Assembly: GCF_019222765.1 (NCBI RefSeq)
Contig: NZ_CP078145.1
Location: forward strand, 7,378,001 to 7,442,000
Direction: 5' to 3'
DNA: 64,000 nt
Source of the DNA: Nocardia iowensis
GTDB lineage: Bacteria > Actinomycetota > Actinomycetes > Mycobacteriales > Mycobacteriaceae
In this document: in pieces, positions 48,417-57,596 of the stretch
Position numbering within the stretch: position 1 is the stretch's first letter
Layout of the letters: each line of letters opens with the position of its first letter
Made by a program: the position numbers and the translations under genes
The notes under the pieces: generated by a model
What the model was told of the DNA's origin: nothing
Database searches by the model: none
What the model saw: only the letters and a program-made list of their open reading frames with translations

Positions 48417-48842
48417 ATGACCGTCTCGCGCATCGCCACCGCCCTGTCCCTGGTCGGCGCGGCCTTCATCCTCTACATCGGCATCAGCTACCTGGTCAGC
48501 CCGGAAACCATCGCCCCCGGTTTCGGCCTGCCCGCCTGGCCGGACGGCGACGCGACCGCGTTCCTGCACCTGAAGGGCGTCCGCGACACCATGTCCGGGC
48601 TGCTCATCCTGGCTCTACTCGCCGCGAAGCAGCGCTACGCCCTCGGCATCACCACCCTGGTCATCGCGCTGGTCCCGGTCGGCGACATGCTGACCGTGCT
48701 CAGCTGGAACGGCTCGTCCGCCGCGGCCTTCGGCATCCACGGCCTCACCGCCGCACTGGTCTTCTTCACCGGCGGGCTGCTGCTCCGCGAGCAGCAGCTG
48801 ACGAACCGGTCGAACCCGCGACGGGTCGTCGCGAACGCCTGA
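48417..48842 (+). CDS. DUF4267 family small membrane protein
   Basis: A 141-residue protein with four predicted membrane helices: IATALSLVGAAFILYIGISY, a second around SGLLILALLAA, a third LGITTLVIALVPVGDML and a fourth GIHGLTAALVFFTGGLLL. The family is often encoded next to TetR regulators, as here; its function is unknown. GAGGAG is eight bases before the ATG. Probably repressed by the divergent TetR protein and released by an unidentified small molecule. Confidence 0.82.
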   Translation: MTVSRIATALSLVGAAFILYIGISYLVSPETIAPGFGLPAWPDGDATAFLHLKGVRDTMSGLLILALLAAKQRYALGITTLVIALVPVGDMLTVLSWNGSSAAAFGIHGLTAALVFFTGGLLLREQQLTNRSNPRRVVANA

Positions 48843-48854
48843 CCCCGGACAGCG

Positions 48855-48885
48855 CGAAGGGCCCGCAGATCCTGCGGGCCCTTCG
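48855..48885. terminator. bidirectional terminator between convergent genes
   Basis: CGAAGGGCCCGCAG and CTGCGGGCCCTTCG form a perfect 14-bp stem with a three-base loop, followed on the plus strand by TGTTT. It serves both the DUF4267 gene and the dicarboxylate transporter gene. Confidence 0.85.
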
Positions 48886-48900
48886 TGTTTCACAGAGCAA

Positions 48901-50268
48901 CTAGGCCGGAACCAGGTCCTTGGTGTCGGGCTCATGCTGCGGCTGCGCGCCGTGGTCGTTATCGACCATGGTCTGTTCGTCGAACGGCAGTTTGCGGTTG
49001 AGGACTTCCTTGACCCGGTCGTTGTCGATGGTCTTGGTCCAGGTGCCGATGAGGACCGTGGCGACGGCGTTGCCGGAGAAGTTGGTGAGCGCGCGGGCCT
49101 CGGACATGAAGCGGTCGATGCCGACGATCAAGCCGACGCCGTCGAGCAGTTCGGGGCGGTGGCTCTGTAGCCCGCCGGCCAAGGTGGCCAGGCCCGCGCC
49201 GGTGACACCGGCCGCGCCCTTGGACGCCACGATCATGAACAGCAGCAAGCCGATCTGCTCGCCGATATTGAGCGGCTTGCCCATCGCCTCCGCGATGAAC
49301 AACGACGCCATTGTCAGGTAAATTGCAGTGCCATCCAGATTGAATGAATACCCGGTCGGCACAACGACACCCACGGTCGTCCGCTCGACGCCCATGTGCT
49401 CCATCTTCGCGATAAGCCGAGGCAGCGCGGACTCGGAGGACGACGTCGCGACGATCAGCAGGTACTCGCGAGCCAGGTAGCGGACCAGTTTCAGGACCGA
49501 TACCCGCGATACCGACCACAGCACCACCCCGAGCACGCCGAACACGAACACCAAGCAGGTCAGGTAGAACGCGATCATCAACGTGCCAAGCTTTACGACG
49601 GCGTCCAGCCCGGTCTTGCCGACCACATTCGCGATCGCGCCGAACGCGCCGATCGGCGCCAGCCACAGAATCATCACCAGCACCCGGAACACGAGCTTCT
49701 GCAGCAACGCCACGGCGCGCAGGATCGGCTCGCCGGGCGTGCCCATGGCCTGCAAGGCGAAACCGACCAGTACCGCGACGAACAGCGCCTGCAACACGCT
49801 GCCCTCGGTCAGCGAGGAGAACAGCGTCTTCGGCACGATGTCGGTGATGAATTTCCAGGTGTCGCCTGCTTTTTCGGCGGTATTCGCGAGGTCGTGTCCG
49901 GCCTTGGCGGAACTACCGACGTTCAACCCGGTACCCGGCGCGAGCAGGTTGCCGACGACGAGCCCGATCGCGAGCGCGAAGGTCGACATGACCAGGAAGT
50001 ATCCGATGGCCAGTCCGCCGACCCTGCCGACGGTGGCGGCCGTCCGAATCGAACCGATACCGAGCACGATGGTGCAGAAGATAACCGGCGCGATCATCAT
50101 CTTGATCAGGTTGACGAAGATGGTGCCGAGCGGCGCAACGGACTGCCCTGCCTCGGGCGCGAGCCAACCGACGAGAATGCCCGCGATGACCGCGACGATG
50201 ACGGCCAGATACAGCCAATGGGTGCGGTCCCGCTTCTTGGGTGTGGCTTCAGGTGTTGCTTCGCTCAT
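48901..50268 (-). CDS. cation:dicarboxylate symporter (DctA/GltP family)
   Basis: A 455-residue secondary transporter that takes up C4-dicarboxylates such as succinate, fumarate or malate with protons or sodium. The hairpin with ATSSSESALPRLI and the later SFNLDGTAIYLTMASLF and NFSGNAVATVLIGTW are the ligand and cation sites of this family. ATG at 50268 starts MSEATPEATPKK. A divergent two-component system of the DcuSR/CitAB type lies 124 bases away, the classic pairing for control of dicarboxylate uptake. Confidence 0.92.
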   Translation of the reverse strand: MSEATPEATPKKRDRTHWLYLAVIVAVIAGILVGWLAPEAGQSVAPLGTIFVNLIKMMIAPVIFCTIVLGIGSIRTAATVGRVGGLAIGYFLVMSTFALAIGLVVGNLLAPGTGLNVGSSAKAGHDLANTAEKAGDTWKFITDIVPKTLFSSLTEGSVLQALFVAVLVGFALQAMGTPGEPILRAVALLQKLVFRVLVMILWLAPIGAFGAIANVVGKTGLDAVVKLGTLMIAFYLTCLVFVFGVLGVVLWSVSRVSVLKLVRYLAREYLLIVATSSSESALPRLIAKMEHMGVERTTVGVVVPTGYSFNLDGTAIYLTMASLFIAEAMGKPLNIGEQIGLLLFMIVASKGAAGVTGAGLATLAGGLQSHRPELLDGVGLIVGIDRFMSEARALTNFSGNAVATVLIGTWTKTIDNDRVKEVLNRKLPFDEQTMVDNDHGAQPQHEPDTKDLVPA

Positions 50269-50392
50269 GCGAGTGATGTCCTCCGAGGTGGTGCCGGCGT
50301 GAGGTGCCTCACGACCCCCAGGCAGAATGATGGCGGTCCGGGTGACGCCGGTCACGGTTTGGTGCATTACGTTCAGCGGAGGAAAGCAGCTA

Positions 50393-51988
50393 GTGAGACG
50401 CGGTCGGCTATCCCTGGCCGGTCAGGCCTTCGCACTCCAGCTGATCGTGCTGATCCTGATCGTGTCCGTCGGCGCGGTCCTCGCGGTGATCGACGCACGA
50501 CGGCACAGCGACGTGACCACCACCCGCGAAGTGAGAGATGTCGCGGTGAGTGTCGCTGAGGCACCGTCCACCCTGGCCGCCGTCTACAGCACCGACCCGA
50601 CGGCCGTGCTGCAACCGGTGACCGAGCGCACCCGCCACGCGACCGGCATGGACTTCATCGTCGTCATGGCGCCGGATCGCACCCGCTACACGCACACCAA
50701 CCCGGCCATGATCGGCAAGCCGTTCAGCGGCAACATCGACCGTGCGCTGGCCGGGGAAACCTTCACCGAGACCTTCACCGGCACCCTCGGCCCGTCCATT
50801 CGGGCGGTGACACCGGTCTACGACGGCGGACGCGTGGTCGCGCTGGTATCCGCCGGGGTGACCCGCGCCAAGATCGGCGACCAGGTCGCGGCGCAGCTGC
50901 CGTTGATCCTCGGCGTCGCCACGGCGGGCTTGGTGGTCGCGGGCAGCGGATCGTTCCTGCTGAGCCGTCGGCTGCGCAGACAGACGCACGGCCTCGCACC
51001 CGACGAACTGCGGGCCATGTACGAGCAGCACGACGCCGTACTGCATTCGATTCACGAGGGACTCGTGGTTTTCGGCATCACCGGCGAACTCGCCGAGGTG
51101 GTCAACGATGAAGCACGCAGGCTGCTCGAGCTGCCCGACGGCGAGGTGCACCGCAGCGACCTACCGGTCTCCATGCAGCAGATGAGCTGGGGCGTGGTGC
51201 GGGACGAGATGCACGTGACCGGCGACCGGATCCTGCTCGTCAACCAGGACATCGTCACCTGGGAAGGACGGCCGATCGGCACCGTCATGACGATCCGCGA
51301 CCACACCGAATTGCGGGCGGTGATGGGCGAACTCGACTCGGTGCGCAGTTTCGCCGAATCGCTGCACGCGCAGGCACACGAATCGGCCAACCGGCTGCAC
51401 ACCGTGGTCACCATGGTGGAACTGGGCCGGTACCGGGAGGCGGTCGAGTTCGCCACCTCGGAACTCGAACTGTCCCAAGCACTTATCGATCGCCTGCTGG
51501 CAGCCGTCGGGTCGCCCGCGCTGGCCGCGCTGCTGCTCGGCAAGGTGAACCAGGCCGCCGAGCGCAGCATCGAGTTGACCATCACTGACGACACCGCGCT
51601 CGACTCGATCGAGCCGCTGTCGGCGCAGGAGACGGTCACGCTGGTCGGCAATCTGATCGACAACGCCATCGACGCCGCCGCCGACAGCCCGTCGGGCTGG
51701 GTCGAGGTCACCGTGCAACACCGCGACGAGCCGACCGAACACGCCGAAAATGTTTCGGCAGAACAACATTCGACGTTGTATGTTCGCGTCGCGGACAGCG
51801 GGCCCGGAATGTCCGAGGAGACGTTCGCGCGGGCGTCGCAGCGCGGCTATTCGACCAAGGCCGACCATCACGGGCTCGGCCTCGCGCTGGTCCACCGGCT
51901 GGTGGCCCGGCACGGCGGCACCATTCGTACCGAACTAGATCCGGAAAGCGCGGTAACCGTGACGATTCCGCGAAAGGATGCACAGTGA
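50393..51988 (+). CDS. sensor histidine kinase, DcuS/CitA/DctB-type
   Basis: A 531-residue membrane kinase. Helix 1 (FALQLIVLILIVSVGAVLAV) is followed by an extracellular PAS/sCache ligand domain (residues about 40-180, including DFIVVMAPDRTRYTHTNP and GPSIRAVTPVYD), helix 2, a cytoplasmic PAS domain (residues 235-330) and the kinase core. The phosphorylated His is in LHAQAHESANRLHTV, and NLIDNAIDAA and GLGLALVHRL bind ATP. This is the CitA/DcuS architecture that senses di- or tricarboxylates. GTG at 50393 follows GGAGGAAAG. Its stop overlaps the response regulator start (GTGA). Confidence 0.92.
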   Translation: MRRGRLSLAGQAFALQLIVLILIVSVGAVLAVIDARRHSDVTTTREVRDVAVSVAEAPSTLAAVYSTDPTAVLQPVTERTRHATGMDFIVVMAPDRTRYTHTNPAMIGKPFSGNIDRALAGETFTETFTGTLGPSIRAVTPVYDGGRVVALVSAGVTRAKIGDQVAAQLPLILGVATAGLVVAGSGSFLLSRRLRRQTHGLAPDELRAMYEQHDAVLHSIHEGLVVFGITGELAEVVNDEARRLLELPDGEVHRSDLPVSMQQMSWGVVRDEMHVTGDRILLVNQDIVTWEGRPIGTVMTIRDHTELRAVMGELDSVRSFAESLHAQAHESANRLHTVVTMVELGRYREAVEFATSELELSQALIDRLLAAVGSPALAALLLGKVNQAAERSIELTITDDTALDSIEPLSAQETVTLVGNLIDNAIDAAADSPSGWVEVTVQHRDEPTEHAENVSAEQHSTLYVRVADSGPGMSEETFARASQRGYSTKADHHGLGLALVHRLVARHGGTIRTELDPESAVTVTIPRKDAQ

Positions 51989-52683
51989 TCCGAGTGCTGA
52001 TCGTCGAGGACGAACCACTCATCGCCGAGGCACACCGCGCCTATGTCGACCGCATCGAGGGCTTCACCCCGGTCGGGGTGACACACACCGGTCGCGACGC
52101 GATGCGGGCGGCCGCCGAAGCCGCGGCCGAGGGCACCCCGATCGACCTGGTGCTCATGGACATCGGGTTGCCCGACGCGAGCGGTCTCGACGTCGCGGCG
52201 GCGCTGACCGGCCTCGCGCCCCGGCCCGACGTCATCGCCATCACCTCGGCGCGCGACCTCGCCATGGTGCGCACCGCCGTCTCGCACGGCGTGGTGCTGT
52301 ATCTGTTGAAGCCGTTCACCTTCGCCGCTTTTCGCGACAAGCTCGACCGCTACCGCGAATTCCGCAGCGCCCTCCCGGCGGGCGAAACCGCGGTCTCCCA
52401 GCACGACATCGACCGGGCCCTCAGCGCCCTTCGCACCCCCGACCAGCGCGCCACCACCCCCAAAGGTGTTGCGCCGCAAACCCTCGACGAAATCTCCCGC
52501 ACCGTCCGCGCCGCACCGGAGGGCATCACCGCCGCCGACACCGCGAGCACCATCGGCGTCTCGCGCATCACCGCGTGGCGCTACCTGGAAAAGCTGGCCG
52601 ACGACGGATTGGTCACCCGCCGTTCGGATTACGGCCGCGCGGGCAGGCCGAAGACCCGCTACGTCTGGAAAACCAGAGCTTGA
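51985..52683 (+). CDS. response regulator, DcuR/CitB-type
   Basis: A 232-residue regulator. The receiver domain has IVEDEPLIAE, the phosphorylated Asp in DLVLMDIGLP (near residue 55) and YLLKPFTF with the conserved Lys. The C-terminal helix-turn-helix is GITAADTASTIGVSRITAWR with a following YLEKLADDGLV wing. The GTG start overlaps the kinase stop by four bases. By position it most likely activates the divergent dicarboxylate transporter gene. Confidence 0.92.
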   Translation: MIRVLIVEDEPLIAEAHRAYVDRIEGFTPVGVTHTGRDAMRAAAEAAAEGTPIDLVLMDIGLPDASGLDVAAALTGLAPRPDVIAITSARDLAMVRTAVSHGVVLYLLKPFTFAAFRDKLDRYREFRSALPAGETAVSQHDIDRALSALRTPDQRATTPKGVAPQTLDEISRTVRAAPEGITAADTASTIGVSRITAWRYLEKLADDGLVTRRSDYGRAGRPKTRYVWKTRA

Positions 52684-52843
52684 CTGTCCCGCCTCTCCGC
52701 GTATTCAACCGGACTCAGGCGCGTGCGGGGTGGCGTTGGTGACCGGCGGTGCCGCTCCGGAGGAGCTGGCCGGTCCCCGGCGAGCTACCCATGTGCTGAC
52801 GAAATCAGTTGGCAACTTGGGTAACTCGTCGGGGTATCCGCAC

Positions 52844-53923
52844 TCAGACGTCGGTGGAGAAGCGGATGCCGCCGTCGGGGATTTCGACGCCGGGCCAGAC
52901 TCGGGCGCCCCGTAGTAGTTCGCAGCGGGCGCCGACCTGGGCGCCGTCACCGATGACGCCGTCGCGCACGAGGGCGCGGGGGCCGATACGGGCACCGAAG
53001 CCGATGATCGAGCGTTCGACGGTGGCGCCGGCTTCGATGATGGCGCCGTCGAAGATCACCGCGCCGTCCAGGCGGGCGCCCGCGCCGACCTCGGCCCCGC
53101 GCCCGACGACCGTGCCGCCGATGAGGAGCGCGCCGGGCGCGACACCCGCACCGGGGTGGACCAGGGATTCACCGCGCTGGCCTGGCAGTGCGGGTGAGGG
53201 GGCGATTCCGCGGACCAGGTCCGCGGAACCACGGACGAAGTCCTCGGGGGTGCCCATGTCTCGCCAGTACGAGGTGTCGACGTGGCCTTGGACGCGGGCG
53301 CCCTCGGCCAGCAACTGGGGGAACACCTCGCGTTCCACCGAGACCGGCCGCCCGGCCGGGATCTTCTCGATGTATTCGCGACGGAAGACGTAGCAACCCG
53401 CGTTGATCTGGTCGGTCGGCGGATCCTGGGTCTTCTCCAGGAACGCGGTGACCCGGCCGTTCTCGTCGGTGGGCACGCAGCCGAAGGCGCGCGGGTCGCT
53501 CACCCGCACCAGGTGCAGCGTGACGTCGGCATTCGTCGACTCGTGGGTGTCGAGTACCGCGCCGAGTTCGGTGCCGCCGAGCACGTCACCGTTGAACACC
53601 ATCACGGTGTCGGCGCGCAGCTTGGGCAGCACGTTGCGGATGCCGCCGCCGGTGCCGAGCGGCTCGGTTTCGGTGACGTACTCGAGCTCGAGGCCGAGGT
53701 CGGACCCGTCGCCGAAGTGCTCCTCGAAAACCTCCGCCTTGAAGGAGGTGCCCAGCACGACGTGGGTGATCCCGGCATCGGCGATGCGGGCGAGCAGATG
53801 CGTCAGGAACGGCAGCCCGGCCGTCGGCAGCATCGGCTTGGGGGCCGATAGCGTCAGCGGACGTAGCCGCGTCCCTTGTCCGCCCACCAGGATCACGGCG
53901 TCGGTGCCTGCATTTCCTGCCAT
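52844..53923 (-). CDS. mannose-1-phosphate guanylyltransferase (GDP-mannose pyrophosphorylase)
   Basis: A 359-residue nucleotidyltransferase making GDP-mannose. LVGGQGTRLRPLTLSAPKPM is the nucleotide-binding signature, VFNGDVLGG the metal-binding stretch, and FLEKTQDPPTDQINAGCYVF the sugar site. The C-terminal third is a left-handed beta-helix of hexapeptide repeats (GGTVVGRGAEVGAGARLDGA). It is the Rv3264c homologue, named manB in M. tuberculosis; the symbol is left blank because it conflicts with mutase naming. It lies 162 bases downstream of wbbL on the same strand. Confidence 0.94.
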   Translation of the reverse strand: MAGNAGTDAVILVGGQGTRLRPLTLSAPKPMLPTAGLPFLTHLLARIADAGITHVVLGTSFKAEVFEEHFGDGSDLGLELEYVTETEPLGTGGGIRNVLPKLRADTVMVFNGDVLGGTELGAVLDTHESTNADVTLHLVRVSDPRAFGCVPTDENGRVTAFLEKTQDPPTDQINAGCYVFRREYIEKIPAGRPVSVEREVFPQLLAEGARVQGHVDTSYWRDMGTPEDFVRGSADLVRGIAPSPALPGQRGESLVHPGAGVAPGALLIGGTVVGRGAEVGAGARLDGAVIFDGAIIEAGATVERSIIGFGARIGPRALVRDGVIGDGAQVGARCELLRGARVWPGVEIPDGGIRFSTDV

Positions 53924-54085
53924 TCAAGGTCCCCTGTTCACAGTGGATCGGTTATTGCTCGCACGGATCGGTACCCGGCCATGGCTCACCCACGCCGAAA
54001 CGAACCGGTCGTGAATCGATTGTCCCTTACGCCGCATGCTTGTTCGCCCGCCGTTATCGACCCGCATCCTGAGCCGCCGGCTGGC

Positions 54086-54991
54086 TTACCGCGCTTGTCG
54101 ACCCGATTCCTGCGCCTGTTGACGCAGCGCAGATCGAACCGCAATCCGGGAGCGCACCGCAAGTCCGGCCCGCAATGCGAGCCGCAACGGCAGCTGCCAC
54201 CAGTGCGGATGCCGGTCGGCCTGGAAGCGGTACGCGCTGGCGTGGTGCGCGGGCAGCATCACCTCGGGGTGCCGTCCCGCGGCGTGCCCCTTGGCGTGGG
54301 TGACCTCGGCGGACGGGACGAACACGTTGTGCCAGCCCGCCTTGCCCATCCGGTCGCCGAAGTCGACGTCCTCCATGTACATGAAGTAGCGCGAGTCGAA
54401 GCCGTCGATCGAGTCGAAGGCCGCGCGCCGCACCAGCAGGCAGGAGCCGGACAGCCAGCCGACGGTCCGCTCGGCGATCTCCTCGTTTTCCTGGCGGTAG
54501 CGCCGGGTCCACGGGTTCGCCTTCCACACCGTGCCGAGAATCGCGTGGCCCGCGCCGTCGAGCAGTCCCGGCACGCTACGAGCCGAGGGGTAGACGCTGC
54601 CGTCCGGTTCCAGCACCAGCGGGCCGAGCGCACCCGCCCTTGGCCAGCGCTTCGCGGCGGCGAGCAGCTGGTCGATGGAATCGGTGCCCCAGCGGATGTC
54701 CGGGTTGGCGATCAGCACGAACTCGATGTCCGGATCGATCTCGGCGACGGCCCGGTTGATCGCCCCGCCGTAGCCGATGTTGCCGCCGGTACGCAGCAGC
54801 CGCACGTGCGAGTTGGCCTCGGCGATCAGCTCAGGCACCCCGTCGGTCGACCCGTTGTCGGCGAGAATCACCTGTGGTTTCTCGGGGGTGGCGTCGGCCA
54901 GCGTGGTGATGAAGTGCTCGAGGTGCTCGCCCGGTGAATAGGTCACCGTGACGACGGCCAGCCCTTGAGAGGCGGAATCGGAATCTCTCAC
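54086..54991 (-). CDS. wbbL: rhamnosyltransferase WbbL, arabinogalactan linker
   Basis: A 301-residue GT2-family enzyme that transfers rhamnose from dTDP-rhamnose to the GlcNAc-phosphate lipid, completing the linker between peptidoglycan and arabinogalactan. The GT-A fold features are VVTVTYSPGEHLE, LADNGSTDGVPEL (nucleotide contact) and IANPDIRWG, with WLSGSCLLVRR and FMYMEDVDFGDR typical of WbbL. The GTG at 54991 lies 11 bases past the rmlD stop; an in-frame GTG or ATG further back would sit inside rmlD and is less likely. rmlD supplies its substrate. Confidence 0.94.
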   Translation of the reverse strand: MRDSDSASQGLAVVTVTYSPGEHLEHFITTLADATPEKPQVILADNGSTDGVPELIAEANSHVRLLRTGGNIGYGGAINRAVAEIDPDIEFVLIANPDIRWGTDSIDQLLAAAKRWPRAGALGPLVLEPDGSVYPSARSVPGLLDGAGHAILGTVWKANPWTRRYRQENEEIAERTVGWLSGSCLLVRRAAFDSIDGFDSRYFMYMEDVDFGDRMGKAGWHNVFVPSAEVTHAKGHAAGRHPEVMLPAHHASAYRFQADRHPHWWQLPLRLALRAGLAVRSRIAVRSALRQQAQESGRQAR

Positions 54992-55002
54992 GGCCGCACA
55001 GC

Positions 55003-55890
55003 CTAGTCGGACAACCGCGACAGCGCGTCCCCCAGCGCCACCCGCCACGGGCGCAGCGGCGTCAGCCCGGCGTCGTCCCAGGCACGGTGGGACAACACCG
55101 AATACGCCGGGCGCTGTGCGGGTCTCGGAAACGCGGAAGAGTCACACGGCCGGACGCGCTGTGGATCGGCGCCGACGCCATCGAACACCGCCCGTGCGAG
55201 GTCGAACCAGGTGCCTTGGTCGGCATTGGTGGCGTGCAGCAGGCGCGGGGCATCCGGGCGGTCCGCCAGTTCCAGTAGGGCGGCGGCGAGGTCGGCGGCG
55301 TAGGTGGGTGACCCGAGTTGGTCGTCGACCACGTCGACGGTGTCGCGTTCCCGTTCCAGGCGCAGCATGGTGGCGACGAAATCGCTTCCGCGCCCGGCAT
55401 ATACCCAAGCGGTGCGCACCACGTGCGCCTGCGGGGCGAGCTTCAGCACCGCCTGCTCCCCCGCCAGTTTGGATTGCCCGTAGACGCTGACCGGGGCGGT
55501 CGGGTCGGTGGTGTCGTACGGGCGGTCGCTGGTGCCCGCGAACACATAGTCGGTGGACAGGTGAATCAATCGCGCACCGACCTCTGCGCAGGCGGCGGCC
55601 AGGACGGCGGGCCCGGTTTCGTTACCGGCGAAGGCCGCCTCGGGTTCGGACTCGGCGCGGTCGACCGCGGTGTAGGCGGCACAGTTGATCACCACATCAC
55701 CCGGTTCGAGGACGGCGGCGACCGCGGCCTTGTCGGTGATATCGAGGTCGCGGTGTCCGAGGGCACGGGCGCCGGGGGCGAGCCGGATCAGTTCTCGGCC
55801 GAGCTGCCCGCCCGCCCCGGTCACGACGAGGCGCCCGGATCGGGGGGCGTCCGACGCTGTGGAAGCTGTCACGGGAGTCAAGTCTGGCAC
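55003..55890 (-). CDS. rmlD: dTDP-4-dehydrorhamnose reductase
   Basis: Final enzyme of dTDP-L-rhamnose synthesis, reducing dTDP-4-keto-rhamnose with NADPH. VTGAGGQLGRELIRLA is the Rossmann loop, NCAAYTAVDRAESEPE and LSTDYVFAG carry the SDR-type active site and VYGQSKLAGEQAVL has the Tyr-Lys pair. About 295 residues. Start uncertain: GTG at 55890 (VPDLTPVTAST) is chosen over GTG at 55872 and over a longer frame. The gene precedes wbbL as in M. tuberculosis Rv3266c-Rv3265c. Confidence 0.93.
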   Translation of the reverse strand: MPDLTPVTASTASDAPRSGRLVVTGAGGQLGRELIRLAPGARALGHRDLDITDKAAVAAVLEPGDVVINCAAYTAVDRAESEPEAAFAGNETGPAVLAAACAEVGARLIHLSTDYVFAGTSDRPYDTTDPTAPVSVYGQSKLAGEQAVLKLAPQAHVVRTAWVYAGRGSDFVATMLRLERERDTVDVVDDQLGSPTYAADLAAALLELADRPDAPRLLHATNADQGTWFDLARAVFDGVGADPQRVRPCDSSAFPRPAQRPAYSVLSHRAWDDAGLTPLRPWRVALGDALSRLSD

Positions 55891-56050
55891 GCCGTCGCAC
55901 CTGCGGATTGAGGGTGGCCGCGACGCCATTCGTTAGCCTTCAGTCAGTTGCCCTCGGCAGGTACCCGCCGCGAGCCAGGGTTTGCCGAAAGGGTGCGGGG
56001 GCTAAGGAAAGGTGGGGTGGTCGGTCAGGCCGTGCTGTCGAATGTGGCCC

Positions 56051-56086
56051 CGAGCTTGTCGAAAGGATATCGAGTTGTCGAAAGGA
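56051..56086. repeat. two 16-base direct repeats in the LCP gene leader
   Basis: CGAG-C-TTGTCGAAAGGA (56051-56067) and CGAGTTGTCGAAAGGA (56071-56086), 20 bases apart, end 32 bases before the LCP start. They may be regulator half-sites or a slippage product. Confidence 0.5.
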
Positions 56087-56117
56087 CGCAGAGTAGCCAC
56101 GGTCGAGGGGGTGTCCG

Positions 56118-57593
56118 GTGACCCGGCCGCGCGGCGCTGAATCGCTGTTGCCCGCAGGAGGTCCGCTGCGCGTCTCCGCCGCGGTCCTTGCCGCAGTGGT
56201 GCTCGTCATCACCGGCTTCGCCTGGCACAGCGTCGACAGCCTGATTTCCAATATCGAACGCATCGGCGGGCTCGGTCTCGGCGGTGGCCGCGACGGCGCC
56301 GTCGACATCTTGCTCGTCGGCGTCGACAGCCGCACCGACGCGCACGGCAATCCGCTGTCCGATCGGGAACGCGCGCTGCTGCACGCGGGCGACGAGGTCG
56401 GCACCAATACCGACACCATCGTGCTGGTCCGGGTGCCGAACGACGGGCGGTCCGCGACGGCCATCTCCATCCCCCGCGACTCCTACGTCGACATTCCCGA
56501 CCTGGGCAAGGGCAAGATCAACTCGGCGTACGGCGCCACCAAGGAGACCCAACGCCTGAAGCTGATCAATCAGGGCGTCTCCGAGGCCGACGCGGACAAG
56601 CAGTCCACCCAGGCCGGACGCCAAGCGCTGATCAAGTCGGTCGGCAACCTGACCGGCATCAGCGTCGATCACTACGCCGAGGTGAGCCTGCTCGGTTTCG
56701 TGCTGCTCACCGACGCGGTCGGCGGGGTCGAGGTGTGTCTGAACAACCCGGTCGACGAGTGGATGTCCGGCGCCGACTTCCCGGCGGGCCGCCAACGCCT
56801 CGACGGCCCATCGGCTTTGAGCTTCGTGCGCCAGCGGCACAATCTGCCGCGCGGTGATCTCGATCGCATCGTGCGCCAGCAGGTGTTCATGGCGCAGTTG
56901 GTCGGACAAGTGCTCAGTGCGAAGACGCTCAGCAATCCCGGGCGGATGAAGCAGCTCAGCGATGCGGTCGGACGCACCGTCGTGCTCGACGAGGACTGGG
57001 ACGTGCTCGCCTTTCTGCAACAGCTACAGGATCTTTCGGGCGGGCAGGTGAAGTTCGAGACCATTCCGGTCACCGATCTGAACTACATGACCAGCAGCGG
57101 CGAATCGGTGGTGCGGGTCGACCCGAAGGCGGTCAAGTCGTATGTGTCCTCGCTGGTCGACGGCGGCAAGGAGCCAGCGCAGGACGAGCCCGCCGTCGAT
57201 CCGGCCACCGTGTCGGTCAGCGTGTACAACGCGAGCGGCATCAGTGGCCTGGCCGGTCAGGTCGCACAGGCGTTGAACGGTAAGGGTTTCCACGAGGGCT
57301 TGGTCGGCAACTACACCGGTTCGAGTGTGTCGAGCAGCCGGGTGCTGGCCGCGAACACCGCCGACGCCAAGGCCAAGGCCGTGGCCAAGGCGCTCGGTGG
57401 GCTGCCGGTACTCGCGGATACGACGCTGTCACCCGATTCGGTGAGCGTCGTGCTGGCGAGCGACTATTCTGGTCCGGGCTCGACGGCAGGGGGGATGTTC
57501 GACTTCTCCGGTACGTCGAGCGGCACCGCGACACCAGTCCCGCCAGCCCCACCGATCGACGCAGGCCAGAACGGACCGAAATGCGTGAATTAG
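56118..57593 (+). CDS. LytR-CpsA-Psr (LCP) family cell-wall ligase with LytR_C domain
   Basis: A 491-residue membrane-anchored enzyme that attaches arabinogalactan-type polymers to peptidoglycan. A single N-terminal helix (VSAAVLAAVVLVITGFAW) anchors it. The LCP domain (residues about 60-270) has VDILLVGVDSR, TDTIVLVRV, ISIPRDSYVDIP and FVRQRHNLPRGDLDRI with the Arg residues that hold the pyrophosphate lipid. A LytR_C domain follows (VSVSVYNASGISGLAGQVA, residues 360-455). It is the Rv3267 homologue, divergent from rmlD-wbbL. GTG has GAGGGGG upstream. Confidence 0.94.
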   Translation: MTRPRGAESLLPAGGPLRVSAAVLAAVVLVITGFAWHSVDSLISNIERIGGLGLGGGRDGAVDILLVGVDSRTDAHGNPLSDRERALLHAGDEVGTNTDTIVLVRVPNDGRSATAISIPRDSYVDIPDLGKGKINSAYGATKETQRLKLINQGVSEADADKQSTQAGRQALIKSVGNLTGISVDHYAEVSLLGFVLLTDAVGGVEVCLNNPVDEWMSGADFPAGRQRLDGPSALSFVRQRHNLPRGDLDRIVRQQVFMAQLVGQVLSAKTLSNPGRMKQLSDAVGRTVVLDEDWDVLAFLQQLQDLSGGQVKFETIPVTDLNYMTSSGESVVRVDPKAVKSYVSSLVDGGKEPAQDEPAVDPATVSVSVYNASGISGLAGQVAQALNGKGFHEGLVGNYTGSSVSSSRVLAANTADAKAKAVAKALGGLPVLADTTLSPDSVSVVLASDYSGPGSTAGGMFDFSGTSSGTATPVPPAPPIDAGQNGPKCVN

Positions 57594-57596
57594 ACA

